Both the position numbers and the translations under genes were made by a program. Below are positions 8,115 through 18,300 of a DNA stretch of 64,000 bases, piece by piece (the first letter of the stretch is position 1; each line of letters begins with the position of its first letter). The notes under the pieces are model-generated. The model was given only the letters and a program-made list of their open reading frames with translations. It was not told the DNA's origin and did no database searches. Source of the stretch: Klenkia marina (lineage in GTDB: Bacteria > Actinomycetota > Actinomycetes > Mycobacteriales > Geodermatophilaceae); the NCBI RefSeq assembly GCF_900101025.1, contig NZ_FMUH01000004.1, positions 310,001 through 374,000 on the forward strand, given 5' to 3'.

Positions 8115-10323
8115 CGTGCTGACCCTCGACACCCCGCTGGCCAAGGTGGTCGGCGACCGCACCGCCAAGGCCATGGCCGAGGACCTCCACCTGCACGTGG
8201 TGCGCGACCTGGTGCGGCACTACCCCAGCCGGTACGCCCGGCGGGGGGAGATGACCGCGCTCACCGACCTGCAGGTCGGCGACCGGGTGACCGTGCTGGG
8301 TCAGGTGCGCAAGGTCGACACCCGCCCGATGCGCAACCGCCGCGGCAGCATCACCGAGGTCACGGTCGGCGACGGCGCGGGCTCGATGCGGCTGGTGTTC
8401 TTCAACCACAAGCACGCCCGCATGGTGGTCGGCGCGTGGGGCCTGTTCGCCGGCACGGTGAGCAGCTGGCACGGGCAGCTGCAGTTCAACCACCCCGACT
8501 GCCAGCTGCTCGACGAGTCCACCGACGCCGCCGAGTGGGCCTCGGCGATGCTGCCCATCTACCCGGCCAGCAAGAACGTCTCCAGTTGGGTGCTGCAGAA
8601 GTCGCTGAAGCTGGTCTTCGGCTCCCCGGAGACGGCCGACCAGCTGCTCGACGCCGACCCGGTGCCCGGCGACGTCCGGCGCCGGCACGGGCTGATGCCG
8701 CTGGCCCGGGCGATCTGGCTCAAGCACCACCCCGAGACCCCCGAGGACGTCGAGCAGGCCGACCACCGGCTGAAGTGGGACGAGGCGCTGGTCCTGCAGG
8801 TCACCCTGGCCGCCCGCCGGCGGGCCGCCGCGCTCGAGCCCGGCATCGCCCGCCCGCGCCGCGCGGGGGGTCTGGCCGACGCCGTCGACCGGGTGCTGCC
8901 CTTCCAGCTCACCGACGGGCAGCGCGAGGTCGGCGAGGCCCTGGCCGCCGAGATCGCGCGTGAGCAGCCGATGCACCGGCTGCTGCAGGGCGAGGTCGGG
9001 TCGGGCAAGACCGTGGTGGCGCTGCGCGCGATGGCCCAGGTCGTCGACGCCGGCGGCCAGGCCGCGCTGCTGGCCCCCACCGAGGTGCTGGCCGCCCAGC
9101 ACGCCCGCGGCATCGCGGGGCTGCTGGGTCCGCTGGGCCGGGCCGGCGAGCTCGACGGCGACCCCGAGGGCACCCGGGTCACCCTGCTCACCGGTTCGCT
9201 GCGCGCCGCGGCCCGGCGGGCGGCGCTGGCCGAGGTGGCCGACGGCAGCGCCGGCATCGTGGTGGGCACCCACGCCCTGCTGTCCGAGGGGGTCGCGTTC
9301 GCCGACCTGGGTCTGGTCGTCGTCGACGAGCAGCACCGCTTCGGCGTCGAGCAGCGCGACCGCCTGCGCGCCAAGGGCACCCGGCCACCGCACGTGCTGG
9401 TGATGACCGCCACGCCCATCCCGCGCACGGTCGCCATGACCGTCTACGGCGACCTCGAGACCCTCACGCTGCGCCAGCTGCCCGCCGGCCGCGGCGGGGT
9501 CAGCAGCTCCGTCGTGCCGGTGGCCGAGAAGCCGGGCTGGCTGTCCCGGGCGTGGGAGCGCGTGCGCGAGGAGGTCGCCCAGGGCCGCCAGGCCTACGTC
9601 GTGTGCCCGCGCATCGGCGACGACGAGCCCGCGGCCGGTGACCAGCCCGAGGACGCCGACGGCGCGCCCGACGGCACCGACCCCGCCGCCGACCCTGCCA
9701 CCGACCGACGCCCGCCGCTGGCGGTGCTCGACGTGGCCGAGGAGCTGCGCGCCGGGCCGCTGGCCGGCCTGCGGGTCGAGGTGCTGCACGGCCGGCTGAC
9801 CCCGGAGGAGAAGGAGGCCCGCATGCGCGCCTTCGCCGCCCGCGAGGTCGACGTCCTGGTGGCCACCACCGTCATCGAGGTCGGGGTCGACGTGCCCAAC
9901 GCGACGGTCATGGTCGTCATGGACGCCGACCGCTTCGGCGTCAGCCAGCTGCACCAGCTGCGGGGCCGGGTGGCGCGCGGCAAGCACCCGGGGTTGTGCC
10001 TGCTGGTGAGCGAGGCGTCGACGTCGTCCTCGACCGGGGTGCGGCTGGCCCAGGTGGCGGCCACCACCGACGGCTTCGAGCTGGCCCGGCTCGACCTCGA
10101 GACCCGCCGCGAGGGCGACGTCCTCGGCGCGGCGCAGTCCGGTCGCCGGTCCGGGGTGAAGCTGCTGTCGCTGCTGCACGACGAGGAGCTCATCGCCGAG
10201 GCCCGCAGCGAGGCCGCCGCCCTGCTCGAGACCGACCAGGGCCTCGCCGCGCACCCCGAGCTCGCCGCCGCGGTGGCCGCCCTCAACGCCGGCGACCGCG
10301 CGGACTGGCTGGAGCGCGCATGA
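8104..10323 (+). CDS. recG: ATP-dependent DNA helicase RecG
   Basis: Superfamily 2 helicase that reverses stalled forks and processes recombination branches. The protein has 739 residues: an N-terminal wedge/OB domain, Walker A GEVGSGKTVVAL near residue 297, the DEQHRFGV box near 409, MTATPIPRT near 434, and the TVIEVGVDVPNA and QLHQLRGRVARGKH helicase motifs near 590-620. A 35-residue acidic Ala/Asp-rich insert near 510-545 looks like a surface loop. The start may be GTG 8104 or GTG 8116. It overlaps rsmD by four bases. Confidence 0.97.
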   Translation: MSSDVLTLDTPLAKVVGDRTAKAMAEDLHLHVVRDLVRHYPSRYARRGEMTALTDLQVGDRVTVLGQVRKVDTRPMRNRRGSITEVTVGDGAGSMRLVFFNHKHARMVVGAWGLFAGTVSSWHGQLQFNHPDCQLLDESTDAAEWASAMLPIYPASKNVSSWVLQKSLKLVFGSPETADQLLDADPVPGDVRRRHGLMPLARAIWLKHHPETPEDVEQADHRLKWDEALVLQVTLAARRRAAALEPGIARPRRAGGLADAVDRVLPFQLTDGQREVGEALAAEIAREQPMHRLLQGEVGSGKTVVALRAMAQVVDAGGQAALLAPTEVLAAQHARGIAGLLGPLGRAGELDGDPEGTRVTLLTGSLRAAARRAALAEVADGSAGIVVGTHALLSEGVAFADLGLVVVDEQHRFGVEQRDRLRAKGTRPPHVLVMTATPIPRTVAMTVYGDLETLTLRQLPAGRGGVSSSVVPVAEKPGWLSRAWERVREEVAQGRQAYVVCPRIGDDEPAAGDQPEDADGAPDGTDPAADPATDRRPPLAVLDVAEELRAGPLAGLRVEVLHGRLTPEEKEARMRAFAAREVDVLVATTVIEVGVDVPNATVMVVMDADRFGVSQLHQLRGRVARGKHPGLCLLVSEASTSSSTGVRLAQVAATTDGFELARLDLETRREGDVLGAAQSGRRSGVKLLSLLHDEELIAEARSEAAALLETDQGLAAHPELAAAVAALNAGDRADWLERA

Positions 10324-10874
10324 CGCGGATCATCGCCGGCGCTGCCCGCGGCCGGGTGCTCAAGGTGCCGGCCAGCGGCGTGCGGCCCACCGGCGACCGG
10401 GCCCGCGAGGCCCTGTTCAACTCGCTGGGCTCGCTGCTCGACCTCGACGGCGCCCGCGTGCTCGACCTGTACGCCGGGTCCGGTGCCCTCGGCCTCGAGG
10501 CGCTGTCCCGCGGCGCCGGTGAGGTGGTGCTCGTCGAGTCGGGGCCGAGGGTGCTGCCGGTGCTGCGCGGCAACGTCGCCGCGGTCGGCCTGCCCGGCGC
10601 CTCCGTCGTCGCCGGCTCCGTGCCCGCGGTCGTGGCTCGCCCGGCGGCCGCGCCCTTCGACCTCGTGCTGGCCGACCCGCCCTACGCCGTCGAGGCCGAC
10701 GTCGTCACCGGGGTGCTCACCGCGCTGCACCTGGGGGGCTGGCTGGCCCCCGACGCCGTCCTCGTGGTCGAGCGGTCCGCCCGCGAGGCCGCGTGGGAGT
10801 GGCCGACACCCCTGGTCGGTCTGCGCGACCGCCGCTACGGGGAGGCCGTGCTCCGGTACGGTCGCGCAGCGTGA
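10320..10874 (+). CDS. rsmD: 16S rRNA (guanine(966)-N(2))-methyltransferase
   Basis: A 184-residue SAM-dependent methyltransferase acting on G966 of 16S rRNA in the 30S head. It shows MTRIIAGAARGRVLKVP, GVRPTGDRAREALFNSLG near residue 20, the SAM motif VLDLYAGSGALGLEALSRGA near 47, and the catalytic LADPPY near 119. The ATG overlaps the recG stop (ATGA) and coaD follows after 7 bases, the usual actinobacterial order. Confidence 0.96.
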   Translation: MTRIIAGAARGRVLKVPASGVRPTGDRAREALFNSLGSLLDLDGARVLDLYAGSGALGLEALSRGAGEVVLVESGPRVLPVLRGNVAAVGLPGASVVAGSVPAVVARPAAAPFDLVLADPPYAVEADVVTGVLTALHLGGWLAPDAVLVVERSAREAAWEWPTPLVGLRDRRYGEAVLRYGRAA

Positions 10875-10881
10875 GGGCAGC

Positions 10882-11370
10882 ATGAGGCGCGCGGTCTGCC
10901 CGGGTTCCTTCGACCCGGTCACGAACGGGCACGTCGACGTCATCACCCGCGCCGCTGCGCTCTACGACGAGCTGGTGGTCGCGGTGCTGGTCAACCCGGG
11001 CAAGGCGGGGTTGTTCGACGTCGACGAGCGCATGGCGCTGCTGCGCGAGGCGACGAGCGACCTCCCGGGGGTGAGCGTCGACTCGTTCTCCGGGCTGCTG
11101 GTCGACTGGTGCCGCGCGCACGACGTCCCCGTGATCGTCAAGGGTCTGCGTGCGGTCGGCGACTTCGAGTACGAGCTGCAGATGGCGCAGATGAACCGCG
11201 AGCTCGCGGGCATCGAGACGCTCTTCGTGCCCACCGCCCCGCAGGTCGGGCACCTGTCCTCCAGTCTGGTCAAGCAGATCTCCGCGTTCGGCGGGGACGT
11301 GTCGCACCTGGTGCCGCCGGCGGTCAACGCCCGGCTGGTGGCCCGGCGCGGGGAGCAGGGGGCGTCGTGA
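10882..11370 (+). CDS. coaD: Phosphopantetheine adenylyltransferase
   Basis: Transfers AMP from ATP to 4'-phosphopantetheine to make dephospho-CoA. The 162-residue protein has the nucleotidyltransferase motif CPGSFDPVTNGHVDVI near residue 5, the KGLRAVGDFEYELQMAQMNR block near 87, and the C-terminal ISAFGGDV. The ATG at 10882 starts straight into the conserved strand. It overlaps the next gene by four bases (GTGA). Confidence 0.97.
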   Translation: MRRAVCPGSFDPVTNGHVDVITRAAALYDELVVAVLVNPGKAGLFDVDERMALLREATSDLPGVSVDSFSGLLVDWCRAHDVPVIVKGLRAVGDFEYELQMAQMNRELAGIETLFVPTAPQVGHLSSSLVKQISAFGGDVSHLVPPAVNARLVARRGEQGAS

Positions 11371-12056
11371 CCGAGGTCGTGTACCGGCTATACGAGGTCG
11401 TCGACGAACTGGCGTCGGTGATCGAGAACGCGCGCAGCGTGCCCATGTCCTCCTCGTGCATGGTGCCCCGCGACCTGGTCCTCGACCTGCTCGACGACCT
11501 GCGCGAGGGGCTGCCCGAGGAGGTGCAGCAGGCCGGCGCGATCGTCGAGCAGCGCACCGAGATCCTCGAGCAGGCCCAGGCCGAGGCCGAGCGGCTCACC
11601 GGCCGCACCCGCACCGAGGCCGAGCAGGTCGTGGCCACCGCCCGTCGCCAGCGCGACGAGCTCATCGGCACCGCCCGCCGCCAGCGCGACGAGCTCATCA
11701 CCCAGGCCCAGGCCGAGGTCGAGGACCTGCTGTCGCGCGCCGAGGCCGAGGCCGACCGCATCCTGGCCGAGGCCGAGCGCCAGCAGGCCGAACTGCTGGC
11801 CGACGCCCGCGCCGAGCACGCCACGATCGTCGCCGCCGGGCAGGCCGAGCACGACCGGCTGATCGCCGAGACCGAGGTCTACCGCGGCGCGGTGGCCCGC
11901 TCCGACGCCCTCGGCGAGCAGACCGCCGCCGAGGTCGCCCGCATGCGGGCCGAGGTCGACGAGTACGTGGACAGCCGCCTGGCCGACTTCGGCACCACGC
12001 TGGGCCACATGGTGCGCTCGGTCGAGGCTGCACGCAGCCAGCTGCGCCAGCCCTGA
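11367..12056 (+). CDS. SepIVA/DivIVA-like coiled-coil protein
   Basis: A 229-residue, highly charged protein that is almost all coiled coil from about residue 50 to 215, rich in Glu/Ala/Arg/Gln heptads. The N-terminal VYRLYEVVDELASVIENARSV and SSSCMVPRDLVLDLLDDLRE segments match the family of Rv2927c (SepIVA), a DivIVA-like septum factor in mycobacteria. The position between coaD and DUF177 is conserved. A tandem repeat RRQRDELIGTARRQRDELI lies near residue 95. Septal or polar localisation is inferred from the family. Confidence 0.85.
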   Translation: MTEVVYRLYEVVDELASVIENARSVPMSSSCMVPRDLVLDLLDDLREGLPEEVQQAGAIVEQRTEILEQAQAEAERLTGRTRTEAEQVVATARRQRDELIGTARRQRDELITQAQAEVEDLLSRAEAEADRILAEAERQQAELLADARAEHATIVAAGQAEHDRLIAETEVYRGAVARSDALGEQTAAEVARMRAEVDEYVDSRLADFGTTLGHMVRSVEAARSQLRQP

Positions 12057-12085
12057 CCCCGTCCACCGGCGACCGAACCCCGGTG

Positions 12086-12091
12086 TAACCT
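12086..12091 (+). promoter_or_regulatory. Candidate -10 for DUF177-rpmF
   Basis: TAACCT, a strong match to the actinobacterial -10, 69 bases before the ATG at 12161. It lies just after the end of the SepIVA-like gene, so the DUF177-rpmF pair could have its own start. A matching -35 is not obvious. Confidence 0.4.
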
Positions 12092-12160
12092 GGGCTGCTC
12101 CCGCATGCAGTGCACTGCACGCCCTGCGGTGACCCCGACCCCGAGCACAGAGAATCCGCC

Positions 12161-12757
12161 ATGCCTGCTGCCCCCTCGCACCGCCGAGGCGCCGCGTCCA
12201 CCGACGCCCGGCGCCCGGGTGGCGACCCCTGGAAGGTCGACCTGCGCGAGCTCGGTCGCCGCGCCGGGTCGATGCGCGACTGGGAGAAGACCCTGCCGGC
12301 CCCGGCCGGGTGGGGCGTGGAGATGATCGGCGCCCCCGAGGGCGCGCCCGTCGAGCTGCACCTGCGCCTGGAGTCGGTCATGGAGGGCGTGCTCGTCTCC
12401 GGCGAGGTCGACGTCCCCGTCGCCGGTCAGTGCGCCCGCTGCCTCGAGCCGGTCGAGGACACCCTGCACCTCGACGTGCAGGAGCTGTTCGCCTACGAGG
12501 GCAGCACCACCGAAGCCACCAGCGAGGAGGACGAGGTCCGCCGCATCGACGGCGAGCACCTCGACCTCGCGCCGCTGGTCCGGGACGCCGTCGTCCTGAC
12601 CCTGCCGCTCTCGCCCACCTGCACCCCGGACTGCTCGGGTCTGTGCGTCGACTGCGGCCAGCGCATCGACGACCTCCCGGCGGACCACTCGCACGAGGTG
12701 CTCGACCCACGCTGGGCCGGGCTCGCCGACCGTTTCACCCCATCGAAGGAGAACTGA
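12161..12757 (+). CDS. DUF177 (YceD) family protein
   Basis: A 198-residue protein. The family's hallmarks are present: [19 protein letters not shown] near residue 20, the cysteine motif [21 protein letters not shown] near 86, and a zinc-like [16 protein letters not shown] near 155. YceD is nearly always encoded directly before rpmF, as here, and is linked to rRNA/ribosome maturation; its exact activity is not settled. ATG 12161 was chosen over the in-frame GTG 12110 because the added residues show no conservation. Confidence 0.93.
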   Translation: MPAAPSHRRGAASTDARRPGGDPWKVDLRELGRRAGSMRDWEKTLPAPAGWGVEMIGAPEGAPVELHLRLESVMEGVLVSGEVDVPVAGQCARCLEPVEDTLHLDVQELFAYEGSTTEATSEEDEVRRIDGEHLDLAPLVRDAVVLTLPLSPTCTPDCSGLCVDCGQRIDDLPADHSHEVLDPRWAGLADRFTPSKEN

Positions 12758-12759
12758 CC

Positions 12760-12939
12760 GTGGCTGTCCCGAAGAGGCGCATGTCGCGCTCGAACACCCG
12801 CTCGCGCCGCTCGCAGTGGAAGGCCACGGCCCCCACGCTCGCGCCGTGCCCGAACCGCGCCTGCGGTGAGCTCAAGCCCCCGCACATCGCGTGCCCGACC
12901 TGCGGCCAGTACGACGGCCGCCAGGTCATCGCGGTCTGA
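12760..12939 (+). CDS. rpmF: 50S ribosomal protein L32 (zinc-binding)
   Basis: A 59-residue large-subunit protein. The N-terminus [20 protein letters not shown] is diagnostic, and four cysteines (about residues 30, 35, 45 and 48) form the zinc ribbon of the Cys-containing form. GTG 12760 follows GAAGGAG by eight bases and lies two bases after the DUF177 stop codon, so the two are translated together. Confidence 0.97.
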   Translation: MAVPKRRMSRSNTRSRRSQWKATAPTLAPCPNRACGELKPPHIACPTCGQYDGRQVIAV

Positions 12940-12962
12940 GACCGTCGCTCGCACGAACCGTC

Positions 12963-13709
12963 GTGACCGGCGACCCCAGCACCCCCGGGGGGCCCGAGCA
13001 CGCCGACCAGGCCGCCGATTGGCTGCGTGACGCCCTAGGCGTCACGTTGCCCGGCGGCCTGTTGGCGTTGGCCCTCACCCACCGCTCCTACGCCTACGAG
13101 AACGGCGGGCTGCCCACCAACGAACGCCTGGAGTTCCTGGGCGACTCGGTGCTCGGCCTCGTGGTGACCGACGAGCTGTACCGCAGTCAGCCCGACCTGC
13201 CCGAGGGCCAGTTGGCCAAGCTGCGGGCCTCGGTGGTCAACATGACCTCCCTGGCCGGCGTCGCCCGCTCGCTGGGGCGCGGCGGCCTCGGCCCGCACCT
13301 GCTGCTCGGCCGCGGGGAGTCGGCGACCGGCGGGCAGGACAAGGACTCGATCCTCGCCGACGCCCTCGAGGCGCTGCTGGGGGCGATCCACCTGGGGCTG
13401 GGTCTGGACACCGCTGCGGCGATCGTGCACCGGCTGTTCGACCCGCTGCTGGTCGAGTCCGCGACGATGGGCGCCGGGCTGGACTGGAAGACCAGCCTGC
13501 AGGAGCTCGGCGCGGCCCAGGGCCTGGGTGCCCCGGTGTACCGCATCGAGGCCGAGGGCCCCGACCACGCCAAGACCTTCACCGCGACCGTCCTGCTGGC
13601 CGACCGTCCCCGGGGCGACGGCCACGGCCGCACCAAGAAGGCCGCCGAGCAGATGGCCGCGCAGAACGCCTGGCGCGCCCTGTCGGCGACCACGACCGGC
13701 CGGGGCTGA
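12963..13709 (+). CDS. rnc: Ribonuclease III
   Basis: Double-stranded-RNA endonuclease for rRNA and mRNA processing. The 248-residue protein carries the RNase III signature [12 protein letters not shown] near residue 57 with its metal-binding Glu/Asp residues, the second acidic cluster [12 protein letters not shown] near 136, and a C-terminal dsRNA-binding domain ending in the [16 protein letters not shown] motif. GTG 12963 is the likely start. It sits between rpmF and mutM as in mycobacteria. Confidence 0.96.
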   Translation: MTGDPSTPGGPEHADQAADWLRDALGVTLPGGLLALALTHRSYAYENGGLPTNERLEFLGDSVLGLVVTDELYRSQPDLPEGQLAKLRASVVNMTSLAGVARSLGRGGLGPHLLLGRGESATGGQDKDSILADALEALLGAIHLGLGLDTAAAIVHRLFDPLLVESATMGAGLDWKTSLQELGAAQGLGAPVYRIEAEGPDHAKTFTATVLLADRPRGDGHGRTKKAAEQMAAQNAWRALSATTTGRG

Positions 13710-13712
13710 ACC

Positions 13713-14609
13713 GTGCCGGAGCTGCCCGAGGTCGAGGTCGTGCGCCGTGGGCTCGAGCGCTGGGTCGCCGGCCGCACCGTGGCCACCGTCGAGGTGCTGC
13801 ACCCGCGCGCGGTCCGCCGGCACCTCGAGGGGGTCGAGCACTTCGTCGCCGACCTGACCGGTTCCACCATCACCGCCGCCCACCGGCGCGGCAAGTACCT
13901 GTGGCTCCCGCTGGCCCGCGACGGCGTCGCCACGGGGCGGGTGCTGGTCGCCCACCTGGGCATGAGCGGGCAGCTGCTCGTCGAGAAGCCCACCGAGCCG
14001 CGCGAGAAGCACCTGCGGGCCCGGTTCACCTTCACCGACGGCGGTCGCGAGCTGCGCTTCGTCGACCAGCGCACCTTCGGCGGCCTGGCCACCGAGGACG
14101 CCGGGGACGACGGCCTGCCGGTGCGGGTCGCGCACATCGCCGTCGACCCGCTCGCCGACGACTTCGACGCCGACGCCTTCGCCGCGGCCCTCCGCCGGCG
14201 CCGCACCGAGGTGAAGCGGGCGCTGCTGGACCAGACCCTCATCGGCGGGGTGGGCAACATCTACGCCGACGAGTCGCTGTGGCGGGCCCGGCTGCACGGC
14301 GCCCGGCCCACCGACAAGCTCACCCGCCGCCAGGTCGACGACCTGCTCGAGGGCATCCGCGACGTGCTGGGCGAGTCGCTGGCCCAGGGCGGCACCTCGT
14401 TCGACTCCCTGTACGTCGACGTCAACGGCCAGAGCGGGTACTTCTCGCGGTCGCTGGCGGTCTACGGCCAGCTCGACCGCCCGTGCCCGCGGTGCGGCAC
14501 CCCGATCCGCCGGGAGTCGTTCATGAACCGCTCCAGCTACAGCTGCCCCGTGTGCCAGCCGCGACCGCGAGCGGTCCGTGGGGACGGCCCGCGCCCGCGG
14601 CGGTCGTGA
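13713..14609 (+). CDS. mutM: Formamidopyrimidine-DNA glycosylase
   Basis: Base-excision repair enzyme that removes 8-oxoguanine and formamidopyrimidines and nicks the abasic site. The start codon is followed at once by [14 protein letters not shown], so the mature N-terminus carries the catalytic Pro1-Glu2. Further motifs are [10 protein letters not shown] near residue 55, the helix-two-turn-helix [14 protein letters not shown] near 176, and a C-terminal zinc finger CPRCGTPI...CPVC near 258-281. GTG 13713 is fixed by the catalytic Pro. It overlaps acyP by four bases. Confidence 0.97.
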   Translation: MPELPEVEVVRRGLERWVAGRTVATVEVLHPRAVRRHLEGVEHFVADLTGSTITAAHRRGKYLWLPLARDGVATGRVLVAHLGMSGQLLVEKPTEPREKHLRARFTFTDGGRELRFVDQRTFGGLATEDAGDDGLPVRVAHIAVDPLADDFDADAFAAALRRRRTEVKRALLDQTLIGGVGNIYADESLWRARLHGARPTDKLTRRQVDDLLEGIRDVLGESLAQGGTSFDSLYVDVNGQSGYFSRSLAVYGQLDRPCPRCGTPIRRESFMNRSSYSCPVCQPRPRAVRGDGPRPRRS

Positions 14610-14875
14610 CCCGGCGGGTGGTCGCCCTCGTCTCGGGCGACGTGCAGGGGGTCGGGTACCGCTGGTTCGTGCGCGGCCAGGCCGGCGACCGCGGGCTCGC
14701 CGGGTCGGCGACGAACCTGCCCGACGGCCGCGTCGAGGTGGTGCTGGAGGGCCCGGACGACGACGTCCACGCGGTCCTGGAGGCGCTGACCGGTCCGTCG
14801 GCACCCGGCGCACCGCGGGACGTCGTCCTCACCGACCACGACCCGACCGGGTCGACGGGCTTCACCACCGCCTGA
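14606..14875 (+). CDS. acyP: Acylphosphatase
   Basis: An 89-residue enzyme hydrolysing acyl phosphates. The catalytic loop [16 protein letters not shown] (near residue 11, with the active-site Arg) and [17 protein letters not shown] (near 32, with the active-site Asn) are intact. Its GTG overlaps the mutM stop. In actinobacteria it regularly lies between mutM and smc. Confidence 0.95.
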   Translation: MTRRVVALVSGDVQGVGYRWFVRGQAGDRGLAGSATNLPDGRVEVVLEGPDDDVHAVLEALTGPSAPGAPRDVVLTDHDPTGSTGFTTA

Positions 14876-14938
14876 GCCCGTCGTCCCCGTGTGACGGACA
14901 TGACCGCCCCCGTCGCGGTGACGGCCCCGTCCGGTCCG

Positions 14939-14967
14939 TTGACCTGCGACCGGGGGGCTGTCACCCT
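14939..14967 (+). promoter_or_regulatory. Candidate promoter for the small coiled-coil gene
   Basis: TTGACC (14939-14944), a 17-base spacer, then CACCCT (14962-14967), giving a good -35 and a weak -10. It is in the 178-base gap before the ATG at 15054, leaving a leader of about 80 bases. Confidence 0.35.
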
Positions 14968-15053
14968 GGCAGCACCAGCCCGGCCCCGCCGTCCCGGCCA
15001 GCACGCCCGGACGCGGCCGGACCACCCCCGCACCTCGAAAGGCCGTTGTCGTC

Positions 15054-15245
15054 ATGGCCAAGGCCCTGTTCGGTTCCGTCGTCGCCCCCAGCCAGCTGCG
15101 GGCGGCCGAGGAGATCGCCGCCCTGCGCGCCCGGGTCCGCACGCTGGAGGCCGAGGTCGCGCAGCTGCGGGCCGAGCGCGACGACCGCATCGCCCACGAG
15201 CTGCTGACGATGGCCCACCCCGAGGCCGAGCCCGCCCTGGCCTGA
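15054..15245 (+). CDS. Small conserved actinobacterial coiled-coil protein
   Basis: A 63-residue protein, MAKALFGSVVAPSQLRAAEE followed by a 30-residue leucine-heptad coiled coil (ALRARVRTLEAEVAQLRAE) and an acidic tail. Short proteins of this shape precede smc in other actinobacteria. A GAAAGG lies upstream of the ATG. No function is established. The coiled coil and proximity to smc suggest, weakly, an interaction with a chromosome or division factor. Confidence 0.75.
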   Translation: MAKALFGSVVAPSQLRAAEEIAALRARVRTLEAEVAQLRAERDDRIAHELLTMAHPEAEPALA

Positions 15246-15291
15246 ACGCCGTCCCCCGGTGCTGACCCCGGGGGATGTCGGTGCCCGTCCC

Positions 15292-15297
15292 TAAGCT
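15292..15297 (+). promoter_or_regulatory. Candidate -10 for smc (leaderless arrangement)
   Basis: TAAGCT, seven bases before the smc GTG at 15305, with no ribosome-binding site between. The best -35 candidate (CTGACC at 15262) is too far away, so the -35 is unclear. Confidence 0.45.
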
Positions 15298-15304
15298 CTG
15301 ACCT

Positions 15305-18300
15305 GTGCACCTGTCGAGCCTGACGCTCAAGGGCTTCAAGTCCTTCGCGTCGGCGACGACCCTCCGGCTCGAGCCGGGCATCACCGCGGTCGTGGGCCCG
15401 AACGGCTCGGGCAAGTCCAACGTCGTCGACGCCATCGCCTGGGTGCTCGGCGAGCAGGGCGCGAAGAGCCTGCGCGGCGGCAAGATGGAGGACGTCATCT
15501 TCGCCGGCACGGCCGGCCGGCCGGCGCTGGGCCGGGCCGAGGTGACCCTCACCATCGACAACGCCGACGGCGCGCTGCCCATCGACTACACCGAGGTGGC
15601 GATCACCCGCCGCATGTACCGCTCCGGCGAGAGCGAGTACGAGATCAACGGCGACAAGGTGCGCCTGCTCGACGTGCAGGAGCTGCTCAGCGACTCCGGC
15701 ATCGGGCGCGAGATGCACGTCATCGTCGGGCAGGGGCAGCTCGACGCCGTCCTGTCGGGGCGGCCGGAGGACCGGCGCGGGTTCATCGAGGAGGCCGCCG
15801 GCGTCCTCAAGCACCGCAAGCGCAAGGAGAAGGCGCTCCGCAAGCTCACCGCGATGCAGGCCAACCTCGACCGGCTCGCCGACCTCACCACCGAGCTGCG
15901 CCGCCAGCTCAAGCCGTTGGGTCGGCAGGCCGAGGTGGCCCGCCGGGCGGCGGGCATCCAGGCCGACCTGCGCGACGCCCGGCTGCGGCTGCTGGCCGAC
16001 GACCTCGTCGCCCTGCGGTCGGCGCTGGACTCCGACGTCGCCGACGAGACCGCGGCCCGCGAGCAGCGCGCCCGGGTCGAGACCGAGCTCGCCGGGGCGG
16101 CCGGTCGGCAGGCGGGCCTGGAGGGCGCTCTCGCTGCCGACGCACCCGCGCTGGCCGCGGCCCAGGACACGTGGTTCCGACTCTCGACGCTGGGCGAGCG
16201 GTTCCGCAGCACCGCGCAGCTGGCCGCCGAGCGGCACCGCCACCTGTCGGCCCCGGTCGCCACGAGCAGCGGCCGGGACCCCGACGCCCTCGACGCCGAG
16301 GCGGGCCGCGTCGAGGCCACCGAGGTCGAGCTGGCCGAGCAGCTGGCGGCCGAGCGCGCCCGGCTGGCCGCGGCGACCGGGGCCCGCACCGGGCTCGACG
16401 CGGACCTGGCCGTCGCCGAGCGCGAGCTGGTCGCTGCGGCCCGGGCACTGGCCGACCGCCGCGAGGGCCTCGCCCGGCTCTCCGGCCAGGTCGCCGCGGC
16501 GCGCAGCCGGGTGAGCGCCGGGGAGGCCGAGGTCGAGCGGGCGCGGGAGGCAGCCGACGGCGCGGCATCCCGCGTCGAGGCCGCCGAGCAGGCACTGGCC
16601 GGGGCGCACCCGGCCGAGACGACGGCCGAGCGGGCCCTCGAGGGCAGTGGGGACGACGACGCCGGCCCGGCCGTCGCCGCCCACGAGGCCGCCCGCGCCG
16701 CCCAGGTCGAGGCCGCCCGGGTGGTCGCCGAGCTGGCCGACGCCGAGCGCGTCGCAGAGCGCGAGCGCGGTGCCGCCCGGGCCCGGCGCGACGCCCTGGC
16801 GCTGGGCCTGGCGCCCGTCGACGGCGCCGCCGCGGTGCTCGCCGGTGCCGCGGACGGCCAGCTCGGCGGGGTCGCCGGCCCGCTGGCCGAGCAGCTGACC
16901 GTGCACCCCGGGGACGAGGTCGCCGTGGCCGCCGCGCTGGGCGGGCTGGCCGAGGCGGTCGTCGTGACCGCGCCGCGCGCCGCCGCCGACGCCCTCGCGC
17001 ACCTGGCCGACACCTCCGGTGGCCGGGTGGCCCTCGTCGTCGCCGGTGCCGACGGGGCCGGCGGGGACGACGCACGCGAGGACGGGGCAGGCGAGGGGGC
17101 GGGTCGCCCGGCGCTGCCGGCCGGGGCGCGGTGGGCGCTCGACCTGGTCACCGGCCCGCCGCACCTGGGCCCCGGGCTGGCGCGGGCGCTGGCGGGCACC
17201 GTCGTCGTCGCCGACCTCGACGCCGCCGTCGCCGTGGTGAGCGCCGAGCCGGGGCTGCGGGCCGTCACGGCCACCGGCGACGTCCTGGCCGCCGACCGGG
17301 CGCTCGGGGGGCAGCCCGACGCGCCCTCCGGTCTGGAGGTGCGGGCCCGGGTCGAGGCCGCCGAGGCACAACTGGCCCGGGCGACCACCCACGCCGCAGA
17401 GCTGGCGGGGCAGCTCGCCCGCTCCCGCGAGGTGCACCGCGAGGCCGGGCTCGCGGTCGAGGCCGCCGCTGCGTCCCGACGCGACGCCGAGCGGGCCCGC
17501 GCCGCGCGTGAGCGCGAGCTCGCCGGCCTCACCGCGGACCTCCGCTCCGCCACGGCCGAGGCCGAGCGCGCCGACGCCGCCCGGGTGCGCGCAGAGCAGG
17601 GGCTGGAGCAGGCCGGGGAGGCGCTGGCCGCGCTCGCCGACCGGCTGGCCGTCGCCGAGGCCGAGCCGGTGGCCGAGGAGCCCTCCCCGGCCGAGCGCGA
17701 CCGGCTGCGTGCCGAGGTCGCCGCGCTGCGCGCCGCCGAGACCGAGGCGCGGCTGGCCGTGCGGACCGCCGAGGAGCGCGCCCGGTCGCTGCAGGGGCGC
17801 GCGGAGTCGCTGCGCCGGCAGGCCCGGCAGGAGCGGGCCGCCCGCGAGCGCGCCGAGCAGGCCCGGCGCACCCGGGTCCGCGGCGCCGCGGTGGCCGCCG
17901 AGGTGCGGGCCGGGGCCGAACGGGCGCTGGCGCTGCTGGGCACGTCGCTCGGGCTGGCCGTCGCCGAACGCGACGCGCTCGCCGCCGCCCGCACCGGCCG
18001 GGAGGCCGAGCTGCTCGCCGTCCGCACGCGGGTGCGCGAGCTGACCGCCGACCTCGACCGGCTGACCGACGAGGTGCACCGCGACGAGGTGGCCCGCGCC
18101 GAGCAGCGGCTGCGCATCGAGACGCTGGAGACCCGGGCGGTCGAGGAGCACGGCATCGAGCTGGCCGAGCTGGTCGCCGAGTACGGCCCGGCGGCCCCGG
18201 TGCCACCCAGCGCGCCGCAGGTGGCCGCCGCCGAGCAGGCCGGCGACCCGGCTCCCGACCCGGTGCCCTACGTGCGGGGGGTGCAGGAGCGTCGTGCCGC

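Noticed and set aside
9627-9740. Asp/Ala-rich segment inside recG considered as an inserted domain or frameshift
   Set aside because: Flanking helicase motifs stay in frame, and such acidic loops are usual in actinobacterial RecG.
12110-12160. GTG 12110 as an earlier start of the DUF177 gene
   Set aside because: The extra 17 residues have no family similarity, while ATG 12161 gives the normal YceD-type length.
15586-18156. Second long minus-strand frame of Ser/Ala/Arg composition within smc
   Set aside because: This is a typical shadow of the smc coding frame, with no start context and no known domain.
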